Positions 11,085-22,335 of a stretch of DNA of 64,000 bases are shown piece after piece. The notes under the pieces are model-generated. The model had not been told where the DNA came from. It ran no database searches and saw nothing but the letters and a program-made list of their open reading frames with translations. Origin of the DNA: Roridomyces roridus (taxonomy: Eukaryota > Basidiomycota > Agaricomycetes > Agaricales > Mycenaceae); contig JARKIF010000040.1 of NCBI GenBank assembly GCA_029378245.1, forward strand, positions 124,001 through 188,000, written 5' to 3'. The position numbers and the translations under genes were made by a program. How positions within the stretch are numbered: position 1 is the stretch's first letter; every line of letters begins with the position of its first letter.

Positions 11085-14000
11085 ATTCTGATAATAATTG
11101 TGATATACCGTGACGGATAGACGCCGCAACTGCAAGTCGTCAGTGCGAGCAGTGTAGGCGGAGATATGATCCCAACCAATGTTGAAGGACCCGAAATATA
11201 ATCAACAGCAGTTCATCTGTTGCGGTCCCGGGTATTGAGTCTTGACATCCAGAGTAGAGACCGTCGGGCAGGGAAACAGCAAACCTGCCACGGAGACGGA
11301 GTTGAATAGGGTTCGACGGACCTAGAAAGAACAAAGCCAGAACTGCCGAGGAACGCACAGGCAACAGGATGGAAGTCGGTCGGCGATTCAGAAAAGGCAA
11401 GATGGATTCCATCGGTGGCAATAGGATTAACAGCAAACTTGTTCGGCGGACCACAGCGATAGATTCTAGCCCTAAATGTGTACTCCGAGTCCCCAGGGCC
11501 GCATGTTCTGCGATAGATTTCAGTTTCTTGCAGCGTGCATGCTCAGGCATGCTCGTGCGTGGTGGTCAGGAAAGAGGGCGATTAATATCGGTTGTGGTAA
11601 CAACGTCTGATGGCCATTGTGATCCGGGATCGGACCGCGTAAATCTTCCTACCATCTCCCTTGAGCGCCGACGCCCACCTCCTTCGCGGATGCGGTACCA
11701 TGCCAGCACAGTATGGGCAGGCGGCTGCGATCGGACTCTACCGGAATGGATCTGCCTTGCAATCCCTCGGCCCTCGTTTCTTGTCGTCCTCGGTAACAGG
11801 GTACTCTACCTACACCTGGAATCTGGATTGGACCGCCACTCCTGAATACTCGATACCTACGACGCCCGCCCGTACACGACTCGGCAACATCGCGACATTC
11901 GGGCAGTCCGATCTAAGCACTCGAGTCTCGCCTCAACTGCTAGCTCCTTGGTCTCCGGTACAGCGCAGCACCACCTAGCATCCGCGTCGGCATCATGTGC
12001 TTACTCGTTACTATTGACAGTAGCCCCGAAAGGCATCCCTCAGCCCCGTCGCCGCACATCCACTCCGGATCTGCCATTGACGACTACCCTTGACTTCCAC
12101 GTGGATTCTCTTGTCTTACTCGACGCCTAGATCTAAATCGGACACACATTTTATCGACTTGTCTTCTCGGTGGCATTCAGTTTTCTCATTCCATTCTAGT
12201 GGCTTGATCAGGATTCACTAGGCTTCTGTTCTAAGCTCGGGTGTGCCAACTCCGTGCATTCCATTCCATTCCCCTATTCTTCTTGTTCCTTCGCTTCGAG
12301 GCTCCTTCCTTTGTCTCGTCCAACGATCATTCTGATCAAGTTCTAGTGTTCGGCCATTCAATTTCAGTAGTCGTTCCAGGGTCTAAATAATGTTGACGAT
12401 GCCCGACAGCGGCGAGGATTATGATAGGCAACAGGCAAGTGAGTCAACGCTAATACGCCGTTGACCGTTCGCTTGTCAGTATGTAGCTAATACAGGTATA
12501 CTGCGTTGACAGTCAGGCTCAAACTCAATTATTCCGAATCCGATGCAAGTCTCAGTCTCCGCGCGTCGCGATTCTCCGCGGTCGGAACGCCATCTGATTA
12601 TTCACGGCAAGCTATAGACTCGAGCCATCTACGTCTCAGCCACGTCACGTCCAGCCACCATCGCTCGGAGCACCGCATCGGCGTGTGCGGCGTTTGCATT
12701 TGCGTTTGTCGTCGTCTCCGCGGCGGGTGTACACCCCTCGCAGGTAGGTGACAGTCCAGCATTCCGCAGCGGTTCAACCCGCATCTTGATTTTTGGCCGC
12801 CACCAGATGCGTCCCTCCTCAGTGGCCGATCAACCCAAGGGAGGTGCAAGCTAATGTCGTGACGTGGCCGTGCTGTGCAGCTAGCTCGCTCGCGAGACTC
12901 GCGGGTAAGTCAGTCTTTAGTTTCAGTAATTACCTGGTGTGGCAACTGACGACCGACCGAGTGTATAGACCGCCTCGAGGCTCACGGACAGCGCTGCTCA
13001 GCCGTGACACTCATAATTAATTTGTCGTCGCGCCGGGCTGTGGGTGTTTTGTTTTTTCCCCGAAATGGAAAAGCTCACATCTTGGCGCTAGTATGTTCAG
13101 AGATTTACCGCAGACACTGAGACAGAGACAGGGAATAACGATATTCCGTTGACTGATGGAGCCATGATCAAGCCCGAGTCAGGGTTGGGTAAGTCACCAA
13201 CGTCACGTCCTGTCCCCCTCCGCCGCCATCGGTTAGGTGGTTGATTGTCTCCACTCTGCAATCGACCCTGTTGCTTTTTAATGGGCATTCTCCTCCCCTT
13301 CGCCGATGTCTTGAATACGCGGCCATTTGGATCTTGACTGGGCACATCCTGTGGGTTCATCAAGCATTACATATATAAGTATCAATCGGCTACTGGTCCA
13401 GAGTGCATCCTGCCGAATATCCAGTCCACACTCCGTATCCCAAAAAAGCTAATGCTTGTCGGCTCTCGTGTCGGAACAGAATTCAAATATGCGGGCCGAG
13501 GTAAGCACCTTGTGTTTGAACCACTGTGGCTTGATGCTATAATAGTTTCGAGTTCAACGTTCAACTCAAGCGGCAAGCCGATGTCTAGCCTGGTGTAGGT
13601 ACCGGCTGTGCGAGTATCTACCATCCGGGCCCAGGTAAGCACCTCAATGCGTTTGAACCCGCCGTCCTGATCAGCGGGGCGCGCCACTCCGCTTTTCAAG
13701 TGGGCATCGAGCGCGTATCCATCCGTCTGAAACGCCACCCACTCTCCGCGGAATACAGTGAATCGGAATTCCACTGGCGTCGGCGACCGCGGACAACAGG
13801 TGACGGAATCTCATAACCAACGACTGTACATATCGGTCAATGGTCAGTCTGATGCATCGCTGATTCCACACCCACAATTTGATTGCTTGTTCCGAATCCG
13901 AGGGATAGCTTGGACTTTATTCATAGATTCCGGACGTCAACATCACAAAGATCGGGTGGTCGACGTTGCTGTGCGGGAATTTTAACCCTGGAACCCTGGC

Positions 14001-14925
14001 AGCAGAACAGTGGGGTGGAGTACTAGTCGGCCATGCATGTAAACCCGATGAATTCCCAGGTACATTCTCGCCGTCCCTCCCTCTCTCAGCATGATGTTCA
14101 ACTATAGCCGTCAACCGTCCAAAATCCGTCAGCCCCACTTGATCAATTGCATTCCAGCGATGACAACTGTCCACGGGATTTTGACATTGTGTCGGCATCG
14201 TCGGTGAGCACATTTCGGACTGAAGTGCGGGTTGATTTCGAGTCAGCGGTTCGTGATTGCGTTCGCTCTGACCTCTCCTACGCGGATGCTGCAAAGAGCG
14301 CGGAACACCGTCCTTGCCGTTTTTTCCCGCACTTTTCAGGTTCATTTACCATCTATCACACCAAGGTTGAGATGATATCGATAATGCTCATACAGAAGAA
14401 AAGTCAAACTTCCCCGTTGAGCACATCCTCGGATACAGATTCCCGCCGTCGTTCGATCCGGCCGCGTGTCGTAGACGAGAGCTGCCAGTATGCGTCTTTT
14501 TAACGTCTCACAACTCTGCAAGGATACAGATTCCAATTCAGGTCCGTGAACCATTGTCATCGAAGATGCTTCCCAAGAGACCATCGAAGCGGCTGTATGA
14601 TACCACCCCGAGTAAGTACACAGACAATCGTTTCTGATTTCTGGTTGCCAGGATGACTGATCTTTCAGCGGGCTGCGGGGCAGCAGAAGAAACAAAAGCG
14701 AGGTGTCCGCTATTCGCTATTCAGCCGACACCGGATCGAACGGGCCACCGCTTGCTTGTCAGTACGCAGGAATGCTCGGTGTTGTATCATACAGAATCGG
14801 AATGTAAGTTAACATAATGACGACCGAAGTTTGGGCCGAATCTTGGGAGGCTGCTTGGACGGTGTACTGTTGTGAACCCCGGCGAACTGCTTTGATTTCG
14901 TTAAGAATGGAACTGAAGTTTGTAA

Positions 14926-15021
14926 CACTCAAGTACCAGGTGTACACCGCCGCGAAGATTTCTTGCTCAGTTTATAACTTCGAATTCAGCGGCAGTACCC
15001 CGTTCGATTCGGAATTGAGTG
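14926..15021 (+). repeat. Cloverleaf element, copy 3
   Basis: CACTCAA (14926) and TTGAGTG (15015) form a perfect 7 bp outer stem. A GTAC hairpin follows. The middle stem is GCCGC with GCGGC, a compensated variant of GCTGC with GCAGC in other copies. The T-loop TTCGATT is present. Confidence 0.6.
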
Positions 15022-15618
15022 ATGTTGCGAACGTGGGAGGATTTTTCCCCCGAATGATGAAGTTACAGAATCGGGTGAATCTGACATTCCACATTTTCAT
15101 TGCCAAGTTGCCGATTCCTTGCCGGGGGACGAAACCTGGGCCTGCGGAACTCCTGTGTTCCATTCATCACGCAATGTACGTGGTTGCAGCGGTCTGCATA
15201 AGTCTTATTTGCCCTTCAACTGATCCGTCATGAACACGAAATGGATCGACCACACTACGAGACCGGTGTGAAACTATGTGGCTTTCTTTTGAACACCTCT
15301 GTCGAATCAGTGCGCAGCAACGCAAGTTGAGCGGCAATTTTGGGGTCATATGTGTGATGGAAAAAATGAGATCCTGTAAGTATCTTGCATGGGCGTCCCA
15401 GTCTCCAGAACTTCCTAGTTCCGAGCAATCAAAATGCCGTCTGCAGCATCGAGGCGTGGGCTAGCTGCCAGGGGAGTTAAACATCATTTGATTCGGCACT
15501 GGTTACTTGTCAAGCAAAACAGATCTTGAAACCAGCGAGGTCGACATTTCTCATCGAAAGGGATCCCCAATGACCATCTTGGATTCACGGAATGCAACCA
15601 GGTAAGTAGTACACATAT

Positions 15619-15706
15619 CACTCAAAGTACGAGGCGTGCGGCTGCGAAGATTTCGCTTTGCGTTGTTCCTTTCATCAGCCACTCCCTTTCGATTCGGGGT
15701 TGAGTG
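15619..15706 (+). repeat. Cloverleaf element, copy 4
   Basis: The outer stem CACTCAA/TTGAGTG is perfect. The hairpin is GTACG-AGG-CGTGC, with one wobble. The middle stem is GGCTG/CAGCC. The T-arm carries TTCGATTCGGGG. Confidence 0.6.
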
Positions 15707-15917
15707 CTGGTCGTAGCGTGAACAATCAGTCTTTTTCGCGACCGGAATTGGTTGAAGCTCTCACGCTCCTAGGGTACGAGACTTGAGGGTTTCAACCGAA
15801 ACTGATGATCCAATAAGTACTTCAGCAACGATTTCAAACTTCAGCGGGAGGTCTTTCTTCGCACTCGAGGATTGGGAATCGGGACAAATACAACCAGCTA
15901 CGCCGTACAGTAAGTAC

Positions 15918-16010
15918 CACTCAAAGTACGAGGCGTACGGCTGCGAAGACTTCTCTTTGGCTGTGTTCCAACTTTCAGCAGCAATTCCCCGTTCGATTCG
16001 GGGTTGGGTG
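15918..16010 (+). repeat. Cloverleaf element, copy 5
   Basis: The outer stem is CACTCAA/TTGGGTG (one wobble), the hairpin GTACG-AGG-CGTAC, the middle stem GCTGC/GCAGC, and the T-arm CCCCG-TTCGATT-CGGGG with all five pairs. Confidence 0.65.
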
Positions 16011-16242
16011 GTTTCCACATCGGGGTGTGAGTAGTATTTTTTTTCTGCTGAGAGCTTTAGGCCTGGTTAGAAAGCCCTGGATAGACAAACGCTCACGGAT
16101 GGAGTCTCTGTGTTGAAGTTGAGGAACTTTCTGAGCTCCCTTCGATCTACCCGAGATGCCTCACGGCCGCGGTTTCTCTGCACCAGATGATTGGGATTCG
16201 GAACAAGTACAGTGTACACTGTACAGTAGATGTACGTATAGC

Positions 16243-16331
16243 CACTCCAAGTACGAGGCGTACGGCTGCGAATGATCGGTCGCCGGGCTTTGAATTCCCG
16301 CAGCAAGTCCCGTTCGATTCGGGGTTGTGTG
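16243..16331 (+). repeat. Cloverleaf element, copy 6
   Basis: The same order of stems is present. The outer stem CACTCCA/TTGTGTG has two mismatches. The middle stem GCTGC/GCAGC and the T-loop TTCGATT are intact. Confidence 0.55.
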
Positions 16332-16472
16332 ATCTTCCTAGTCAGACTCTTTTTTACTGAAAGACCAAAGTTCACACTTGTCCCGAAGTAAACCCAGTAG
16401 TTCAGTGTGGGTTGAAAGTCACATTCAACCCTTTCCTCGCAGTTACCCACACAATTATCCTCGATATCAATA

Positions 16473-16529
16473 ATCCCAGACTGCAAGACGTGAGCCTTGG
16501 AATTCAATCGTTCGATTCGATCTCGGGAC
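16473..16529 (+). repeat. Second short tRNA-like element, copy 1
   Basis: It ends TCGTTCGATTCGATCTCGGGAC, a T-loop followed by a CTCGGGAC strand. ATCCCAG at the 5' end pairs with it in part. It is only 57 bases. Confidence 0.35.
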
Positions 16530-16822
16530 ATGTGGGAAAGAGAGAGAAAGAGTTTGTTTTTTTCAACAAGGCGGGGTTAAATAAAACATAGCATCCATCA
16601 GGACCGCCCTTCCCCAAGGCTAAACTCCCAGTCCGATTCAGAAGGGTTGATTCTCGCATCCATCCGTCCTTCTCAGAAGTTGAACACTCCGCAGCAAGGG
16701 CTTTGGATCGAGAACACGACCGATCACGATTCACCAGCAGAAATTGAAGCCGAGGTATCTCTATGTGCCGCTATCTGCCTGACAACCCAGTACAACCAGG
16801 TACGCTGTGCAGTAAATGTAAT

Positions 16823-16912
16823 CACTCAAAGTACGAGGCGTACGGCTGCGAATAATGGTTCGCCCGGTTTGGCATTTCAGCGGCAAGTCCCTGTTCGATT
16901 CGGGGTTGAGTG
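16823..16912 (+). repeat. Cloverleaf element, copy 7 (best copy)
   Basis: The outer stem CACTCAA/TTGAGTG is perfect and extends to nine pairs with the flanking AT. The hairpin is GTACG-AGG-CGTAC and the middle stem GCTGC/GCGGC (one wobble). The T-arm CCCTG-TTCGATT-CGGGG is directly followed by the acceptor strand, as in a tRNA. Confidence 0.65.
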
Positions 16913-17100
16913 ATAACATAGGTTGCTCCATCTTTTATGCATCCTTTTTCCGTTATCACATCCAGTCTATCTGAAAAGTTGGACACTCCGCAGCAAGCGC
17001 TTTGGAGAGACAACACAACCGATCACCAGCAGAAATTGAATCTGAGGTATCTCGATACGCCGCAATCTGTACAACCTGGTACGCTGTGCAATAGAAACAC

Positions 17101-17189
17101 CACACAAGGTACGAGGCGTACGGCTGCGATGAGTTTGCTAGTTGTTGAGTCGTTCAGCAGCAAGTCCCTGTTCGATTCGGGGTTGGGTG
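17101..17189 (+). repeat. Cloverleaf element, copy 8
   Basis: The outer stem CACACAA/TTGGGTG has one mismatch. The hairpin GTACG-AGG-CGTAC, middle stem GCTGC/GCAGC and T-arm CCCTG-TTCGATT-CGGGG are intact. Confidence 0.6.
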
Positions 17190-17331
17190 AATTTGTCAGC
17201 ATGTGCTTTGTTTTTACTGACAGACCTAGACCATTCACGGTTTTCCCAAAGTCCTTGGGTGATTAAACCCAGCAGTTGAATGTTGGTTGAAAGTTGAAAC
17301 TCACCTTTCCTTGCAGTTGCCGAAATAATCA

Positions 17332-17388
17332 GTCCCGGAGTAAAGGACGCGAACCTTGGAAGTCATTCGTTCGATTCGATGTCGGGAC
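17332..17388 (+). repeat. Second short tRNA-like element, copy 2
   Basis: GTCCCGG (17332) and TCGGGAC (17382) form a 7 bp stem with one wobble around a GTTCGATTCG T-loop. At 57 bases it is too short for a full cloverleaf, so it may be a deleted tRNA-like copy. Confidence 0.4.
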
Positions 17389-17702
17389 ATGCGTGGTCGC
17401 GAGCGGTTGGTGTTTTTTTTTCCCTTCAATTTGCCCCTTGTTGAACATTGAACGGAAGGAATCAATCAAGCGGATCATCGCATCAGGAGCTCCGACCCCT
17501 TCATCATCGTCAGGCTAAACTGAGGCCATCCTCGAATCTATCCAGGTCTGAACACTCCGCAGCAGGGTAACATGACAGGCTAAACTGAGGGCGATCCTCG
17601 AATCCATTATCGATCCAGGTCTATTGAACACATCCACAGCAACTTGAAGCCAACTTTGGATCGGTTTCAACACGCTCCAGTCGAGGTACGTAGTAAAAAC
17701 AT

Positions 17703-17800
17703 CACTCAAGGTACGAGGCGTACGGCTGCGAACAATGGACAGTGGGTTGTGGGATTTCAGCGGCAAGTCCCTGTTCGATTCGGGGGTTCGCGAATTCGGT
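17703..17800 (+). repeat. Cloverleaf element, copy 9 (acceptor 3' strand lost)
   Basis: CACTCAA, the GTACG hairpin, GCTGC/GCGGC and CCCTG-TTCGATT-CGGGG are all present. The 3' acceptor strand has diverged. Confidence 0.55.
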
Positions 17801-17957
17801 GATCGTTGGCGGAGCACGACTCTTTTTTTTTTGTTTTTTTTTTGACCGACAGACCTAGACCATTCGATATCACGGATTTCCCGAATTCCTTGGAAGCAAA
17901 ACGGCCGTTCAACTTCCCAGGCACTGTTCCCGGCATGATTCTGCTTGACATTGACGA

Positions 17958-18027
17958 TCCAACAGTGCCGGAGCGAGCTAAAGATGTGACCCTGCAGCAT
18001 TCATTCGTTCGATTCGATGTCGGGCCA
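17958..18027 (+). repeat. Second short tRNA-like element, copy 3
   Basis: It contains TTCGTTCGATTCGATGTCGGG as in copy 2, with a weaker 5' partner (GTGCCGG). Confidence 0.3.
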
Positions 18028-18949
18028 TGCGGGATTAATATTGAAGTAGAGGCATTGGTTTTCTAGATCTGCCCCTCGTTGTCGAACAATGAACAATGAA
18101 CGGAAGGAATCAATGAAACGGATCATCGCATCAGGATTCAGGAGCTCCGACCCCTTCATCAATTGACAGGCTAAACCAGGGCGATCCTCGAATCTATCTA
18201 GGTCTACATACCGAGTTGAACAACTCCGCAGCAACTCCGCAGCAAGGGTTGGGCAAGGAAGGGACACGACCGATCAATTGACCAACGATGTGTATTCCAA
18301 CCTTCCCCCCAGAGATCGTCGAAGCAACGCAACGGATCTTGATCTGCGGATTGCGGATTGCGGATGCGTGAAATTCAAAAAAATCAGGTCGGCTGATCGG
18401 GGTGCTGAATCCAATGCCTTTCAGGGGACGATCGTCGGATTAAATTTACAGTTTAGCGGTGGGTGACGGCGAGCGCCAGAGTTTTCCATTCCTTTCAGGC
18501 CTGGAAACGAGGGTTCGCAGACGTGAAGAATCAGCATACGGCGGCCATCGGGAAGAATGGGTGGGTTCTGGCCCCGGAGGGTTCTGGCCGCACTGTGTGC
18601 ACAACAAGGTTGGGTGCCATGTGCTATTGACTCCATTCGGAAAAGCATTTAGTTATTTATTTAAATAATTATAAATAGTGATTAAGATTTAAGTGCAAGG
18701 CTATGGGGAATCCCCAGCGGCTCATCAGGGCGCCCGGCTCTGTTTAGCTCGGTTCAAGGTTCGCTTGGATCATTTTGTAATTTTGGGACAAGAGAGATCA
18801 CCATCGACATCGCGGTACACACACAACACAATTGACTTGGCCACAACCTTTTTTTTTTCCTTTCATGATTCATCCAAACCAAACCCGATCCGAGGCGGCT
18901 ATAATATGAAAATCATAATGCGACTTAGGAGCAATCCAAACTCTGCAAC

Positions 18950-21734
18950 ATGGCGGCGTCGCTGGTCGAGCTGGCTAGCTGGTCCCATACGCATACGCAT
19001 TCGATGCCGATGACGCCCCCGCATACCGATAGGCTCCAGCCCACCACCACCACCGCCAACGCCTACCCACCACATTCTTCTTCTTCCATGGCCGTGGCCA
19101 GACAAGGGCAACTTCGTGCGTCGTGGGCCTTTATGTCTTGTTCTTTGATTGCTCATTGGATATAGTGACCCCGCCTGACGACGAGCCCATGTCCGATGTG
19201 GTCGACAACAAAGAGTCTGACGCGCCCCTCGCGTGGGCTCACGACTGGCTGCATGTCTCTCGCACGCGTCCAGAGAGTGCTGCACTCGTGGCGGAGAAGA
19301 CCTGCGAGATGATCTGCTACCTCTGGTTCGCGCCTTCATCCTCGTCTGCAGCCTCCTCCCCTCCCAACGCCCTCCAACTCACGGCTTCACCCACCTTTGT
19401 CGCGTTCACGCAAAAACTACTCGAGACGACGCAGGTGTCCCAGTCCGTCATCGTATTGGCGTTGCACTACATTCACCGGCTGCGGCTCGCTGCTACACCC
19501 TCCTCTGCCTCCTCCTCCTCTTCCCCGTCGACATCATCCACGGCACCGACACCTACACCCGCCCCGCCCCAACCAGGCTCCGAATTCCGCGTCGCAGTAG
19601 CAGCCCTCCTCCTCGCCAACAAATTCCTCGACGACAACACGTACACCAACGCGACATGGGCGTCCGTCTCGGGCATTCCGCTCACGCAGATCAACGTCAT
19701 GGAGCACGAGTTCCTCGTCGGGTGTGGGTGGAACATGTACGTTTCGGAAGACACGTATTTGGATTGGGGGCGGTTGTTGAGGGGGCTTGTGGGTGCGAGG
19801 AGGGCGCAGGTTGGGAGATGGCAGCATCGGAGGCGGGATGTGCCGAGGTCGACGACGACGACGACGAGGAAGGGATTGGCTGCTGCTGCGAGGAGGAGAA
19901 GTGTTAGCCCGACGCCGAGACGCGCTTTACCACCGCCACCCGTGTACGTGCCTCCTCCGTCTGAAGACGTGGAGATGACGAACGGCGAGGAGGGGCATGT
20001 TGGGAGCAAGCGTCGTGCTGCAGCTGCTTTCAGCCCGGTGTCGTATCACCCTCCAGCGCTGCAGCACACTTGGCCCGTCTACTCGTCTGCAGCTCCGTAT
20101 GCCGAGTACACGCCGCCGTCACATGCCCAACGACCCGCGCCGACACTCGTCATCCCACAAGCTCACAGCAGCAGCTTCCACCCCTCGTCTTCTGCCGCCT
20201 CGTCTGCATCTACGAATTCATATTCTAATCCCCACTCCGCCGCACCCTACTACGCCCCACAGCCGAGTCTCAATACGCCCCTCGAACGATTCGGCGCGCT
20301 TTCCCTCTCCTCTTCTTCATCCGCTCCTCGTCCACGAACACCCTCCCCGCGTCCCTTCTTCTCCACCGCATATAGCACCCCCGCCTCCTCCTCCTCCACG
20401 CGAAGGTCAACGAGGACGCCCAGTCCTCAACGACCATTGCCGTTCCTCAGTGCTGGGACGAATGGGCGGAGAGTCCGGCCTGTTAGCTATGCAGGCAACT
20501 CTGCTACTGCTGCTTGGGCCGAGCATGCACGGGTCTCGCCTGTACCTGCTCCGACGTACGTTACAGCGGTGTATCGCCCGCCCGTGGTGTACGACTATGT
20601 ACCACCAGCGCCGAGTACGATCGTGCAGTATCCGCCACAACCGCCATTCCGTGGTCCTGCCCCGCCGCCGCTTCCTCCTGTGCAGCAACAGCAGCAGTCG
20701 CCGGTCAAGATCGTGCAGCCGCAGCCGAAGCAGCCTGCGCAGCAGTTGGCTGCGCGGTGGGAGTATTCTGATTCGTTTTCCGCTCAGGTGGGTTTTCTTC
20801 TTTTCTTTGCACGATGAGTGCTGACGGGACGTGATAGCAGGCCAAATCGCAAGACGACTTGTACTTTTATCAGCTTGCGGCTAGTCCGGTGTCGAGTGCG
20901 TCTTCGGGGTCGGATGACGATGAGCGGGAGGAGGGGGAGGAGGGGAGGTGTGAGTGCGATCAGTGTCGGTGGGAGGACGGGGAGGAGGTTGACGATGATG
21001 ATGAGGGGAGTGAGGATGGGGAGGACGAGGACGAGGAGGAAGATGCGTCTTCGGCGTGCTCTGATCATGGGTACGGGGACGAGGATGGGGACGAGCCCAT
21101 GTACGCACCGCCGCCGGTGTCGTATCCCAACGCTTCTGCGCATCGACATCGCCAGCAACAGCAACAGGCCGCCGAGGCGCGTGTAGACGCTTTGCGTCGT
21201 GCGCGTTTACGGTGTGTTCCTGCGCCCACTCCTGCGCCTGCCCTGTCGATGTCGACGACCTACCCACGTCCTCTGCATCCCTCGATACCCGCTCAGCTCG
21301 ACTACGCTGGCTACTCTCAGCAGCCGTTCCTCACCTCCTCCTCCTCCTCCTCCTCCCGATGGGGTGTGCAGAGCGCGCGGACGTCTCCTGTTCGTACCAG
21401 CGGCGTCAGTATCCCTCAATCTTCGTCGTCGCAGTGGACGCCGCCGAGGGGGTATGCGTATGCGTATGCGCAGCAGCAGAGGGAGGAGGAGTGGACGCCG
21501 CCGCGGTTGCCGAGGTTTGCAGAGTTTGAGCGGTTGTCGACTGGGTCTGCGATGACGATGCCTTGTCCTCCGCCTCCTCCTGCCTCCCTGCCTCCCCCGA
21601 CGGCCACGATGACGCAGGAGTCCAAGACGCATCCCCCTGCCCCGCGTCGAGCGGTGTTTGCTAATGCGGGCCCGCCGGGGGTTAGTGGGTACGTGTATGC
21701 GTGGGGGTATCCTGCGTCTGCGTCGGCGTACTGA
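18950..21734 (+). CDS. Pho80/PCL-type cyclin with long disordered tail
   Basis: This is probably a cyclin partner of a Pho85-like kinase, acting in nutrient or cell-cycle control. Exon 1 begins at 18950 (MAASLVEL). Introns are 19116-19165 (50 bases) and 20788-20840 (53 bases); both junctions keep frame. The cyclin fold lies roughly at residues 75-235. It shows the LQLTASPTFVAFTQKLL helix and VIVLALHYIHRL, then a Ser-rich insertion. It continues with FRVAVAALLLANKFLDDNTYTN, where KFLDD is the usual Pho80-family core, and INVMEHEFLVGCGW. The remaining ~600 residues are Ser/Pro/Gln/Tyr-rich and low in complexity. They include an acidic block of Asp/Glu/Gly near the second intron. The stop TGA is at 21732-21734. 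The start is uncertain because exon 1 is short and unconserved. The domain call is solid; the specific kinase partner is inference. Confidence 0.85.
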
Positions 21735-22115
21735 GCACTGGTTTCCTTGTTCCCTTTTTTTTTGGATTGAGCGCATTGTATAAATCCCCTCACGTACATA
21801 CATAGTAGGCTTGTATTCTTTGACTCTTCGTACGCGTTCTTGTTGACGACCCACTACTTATTATCGCTTACGACGACACGCAAACCCTCGCATCCTTCAA
21901 TTCGCATACTTGCATACCTTGCATACCTACATACAATCTCAATACTCAATACACAGCATTTTTTTTCGGTACAATTGCATATGATATGATGATATCCGTA
22001 TCTTACATTTATAACCAGTCTGTCTATAAGAATGAAGAATAAGAAGGAGGAGAAGAAGAGGGGTTGTACATTGTATTTTAGTGCGAATGTGCATGAGAGA
22101 GAGAGCGAACTTGAT

Positions 22116-22132
22116 CAGTCAGTCAGTCAGTC
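22116..22132. repeat. (CAGT)n microsatellite
   Basis: About four CAGT units in the 3' flank of the cyclin gene. Confidence 0.8.
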
Positions 22133-22314
22133 GAGTTGAGTTGAGGTCCGAGGAGAGTAGACGGACGCAACAAAAAGGAAAGAAGGTAGGTCTGTAATTA
22201 TAATAAGAGATAAAGTATTCTTGGCCCCCCTTGGTGCCCTTGAGCTTCCCTGCCTACTTTGAGATGGGTGTGGTGTGGAGATCAGTCAGTCGAGTTTAGT
22301 TTAGTATAGAGTTT

Positions 22315-22335
22315 GAACCCGAACCCGAACCCGAA
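22315..22335. repeat. (GAACCC)n short tandem repeat
   Basis: Three and a half units of GAACCC. It is too short and too far from a chromosome end to be called telomeric. Confidence 0.75.

Larger units (their letters stand above)
15590..18270. repeat. Degenerate ~300/600 base tandem array carrying the cloverleaf elements
   Basis: Cloverleaf copies 4 to 9 are spaced 299, 325, 580, 278 and 602 bases, close to multiples of 300. Flanks repeat too. A block beginning ACTCCGCAGCAAG, running through CGATCACCAGCAGAAATTGA and GGTACGCTGTGCA to the element, occurs at about 16683-16825 and again at 16985-17095. Its head recurs at 17555 and 18220. A second flank (CGGATCATCGCATCAGGAG, then GGCTAAACTGAGG) recurs around 17470-17600 and 18120-18190. 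The array therefore grew by tandem duplication and later diverged. Confidence 0.65.
5654..18949. other. 13 kb region without convincing genes, rich in tRNA-like repeats
   Basis: No open frame here shows a recognisable domain or a splice-consistent chain of exons. Short frames repeatedly give NRTRD, ESNRD or PRIE peptides. These are what antisense reading of a tRNA T-arm (GTTCGANTC) produces, so they are not genes. The region holds the cloverleaf elements listed separately, AT-rich tracts near 8855-8885 and 18655-18690, a (CAGT) run at 11070, and a 134-base-spaced duplication around 13500 and 13635. Base composition is mixed, with patches of degenerate repeats that suggest old mobile elements. 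Confidence 0.6.

Noticed and set aside
13382..13774. Minus-strand open frame of 130 codons
   Set aside because: It spans the duplicated AGGTAAGCACC block and shows no domain.
16067..16531. Minus-strand open frame of 154 codons in the repeat array
   Set aside because: It runs antisense through cloverleaf copy 6; the PRIERD-type peptides come from the T-arm complement.
15590..18270. CRISPR-like array
   Set aside because: Eukaryotic context, repeat length ~90 bases with diverged copies and no uniform spacers.
20881..21267. Minus-strand frames opposite the cyclin tail
   Set aside because: Shadow frames caused by codon bias of the Ser/Pro/Gly-rich tail.
22315..22335. GAACCC repeat as a telomere
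   Set aside because: Only three and a half units, an internal position, and not a fungal telomere unit.
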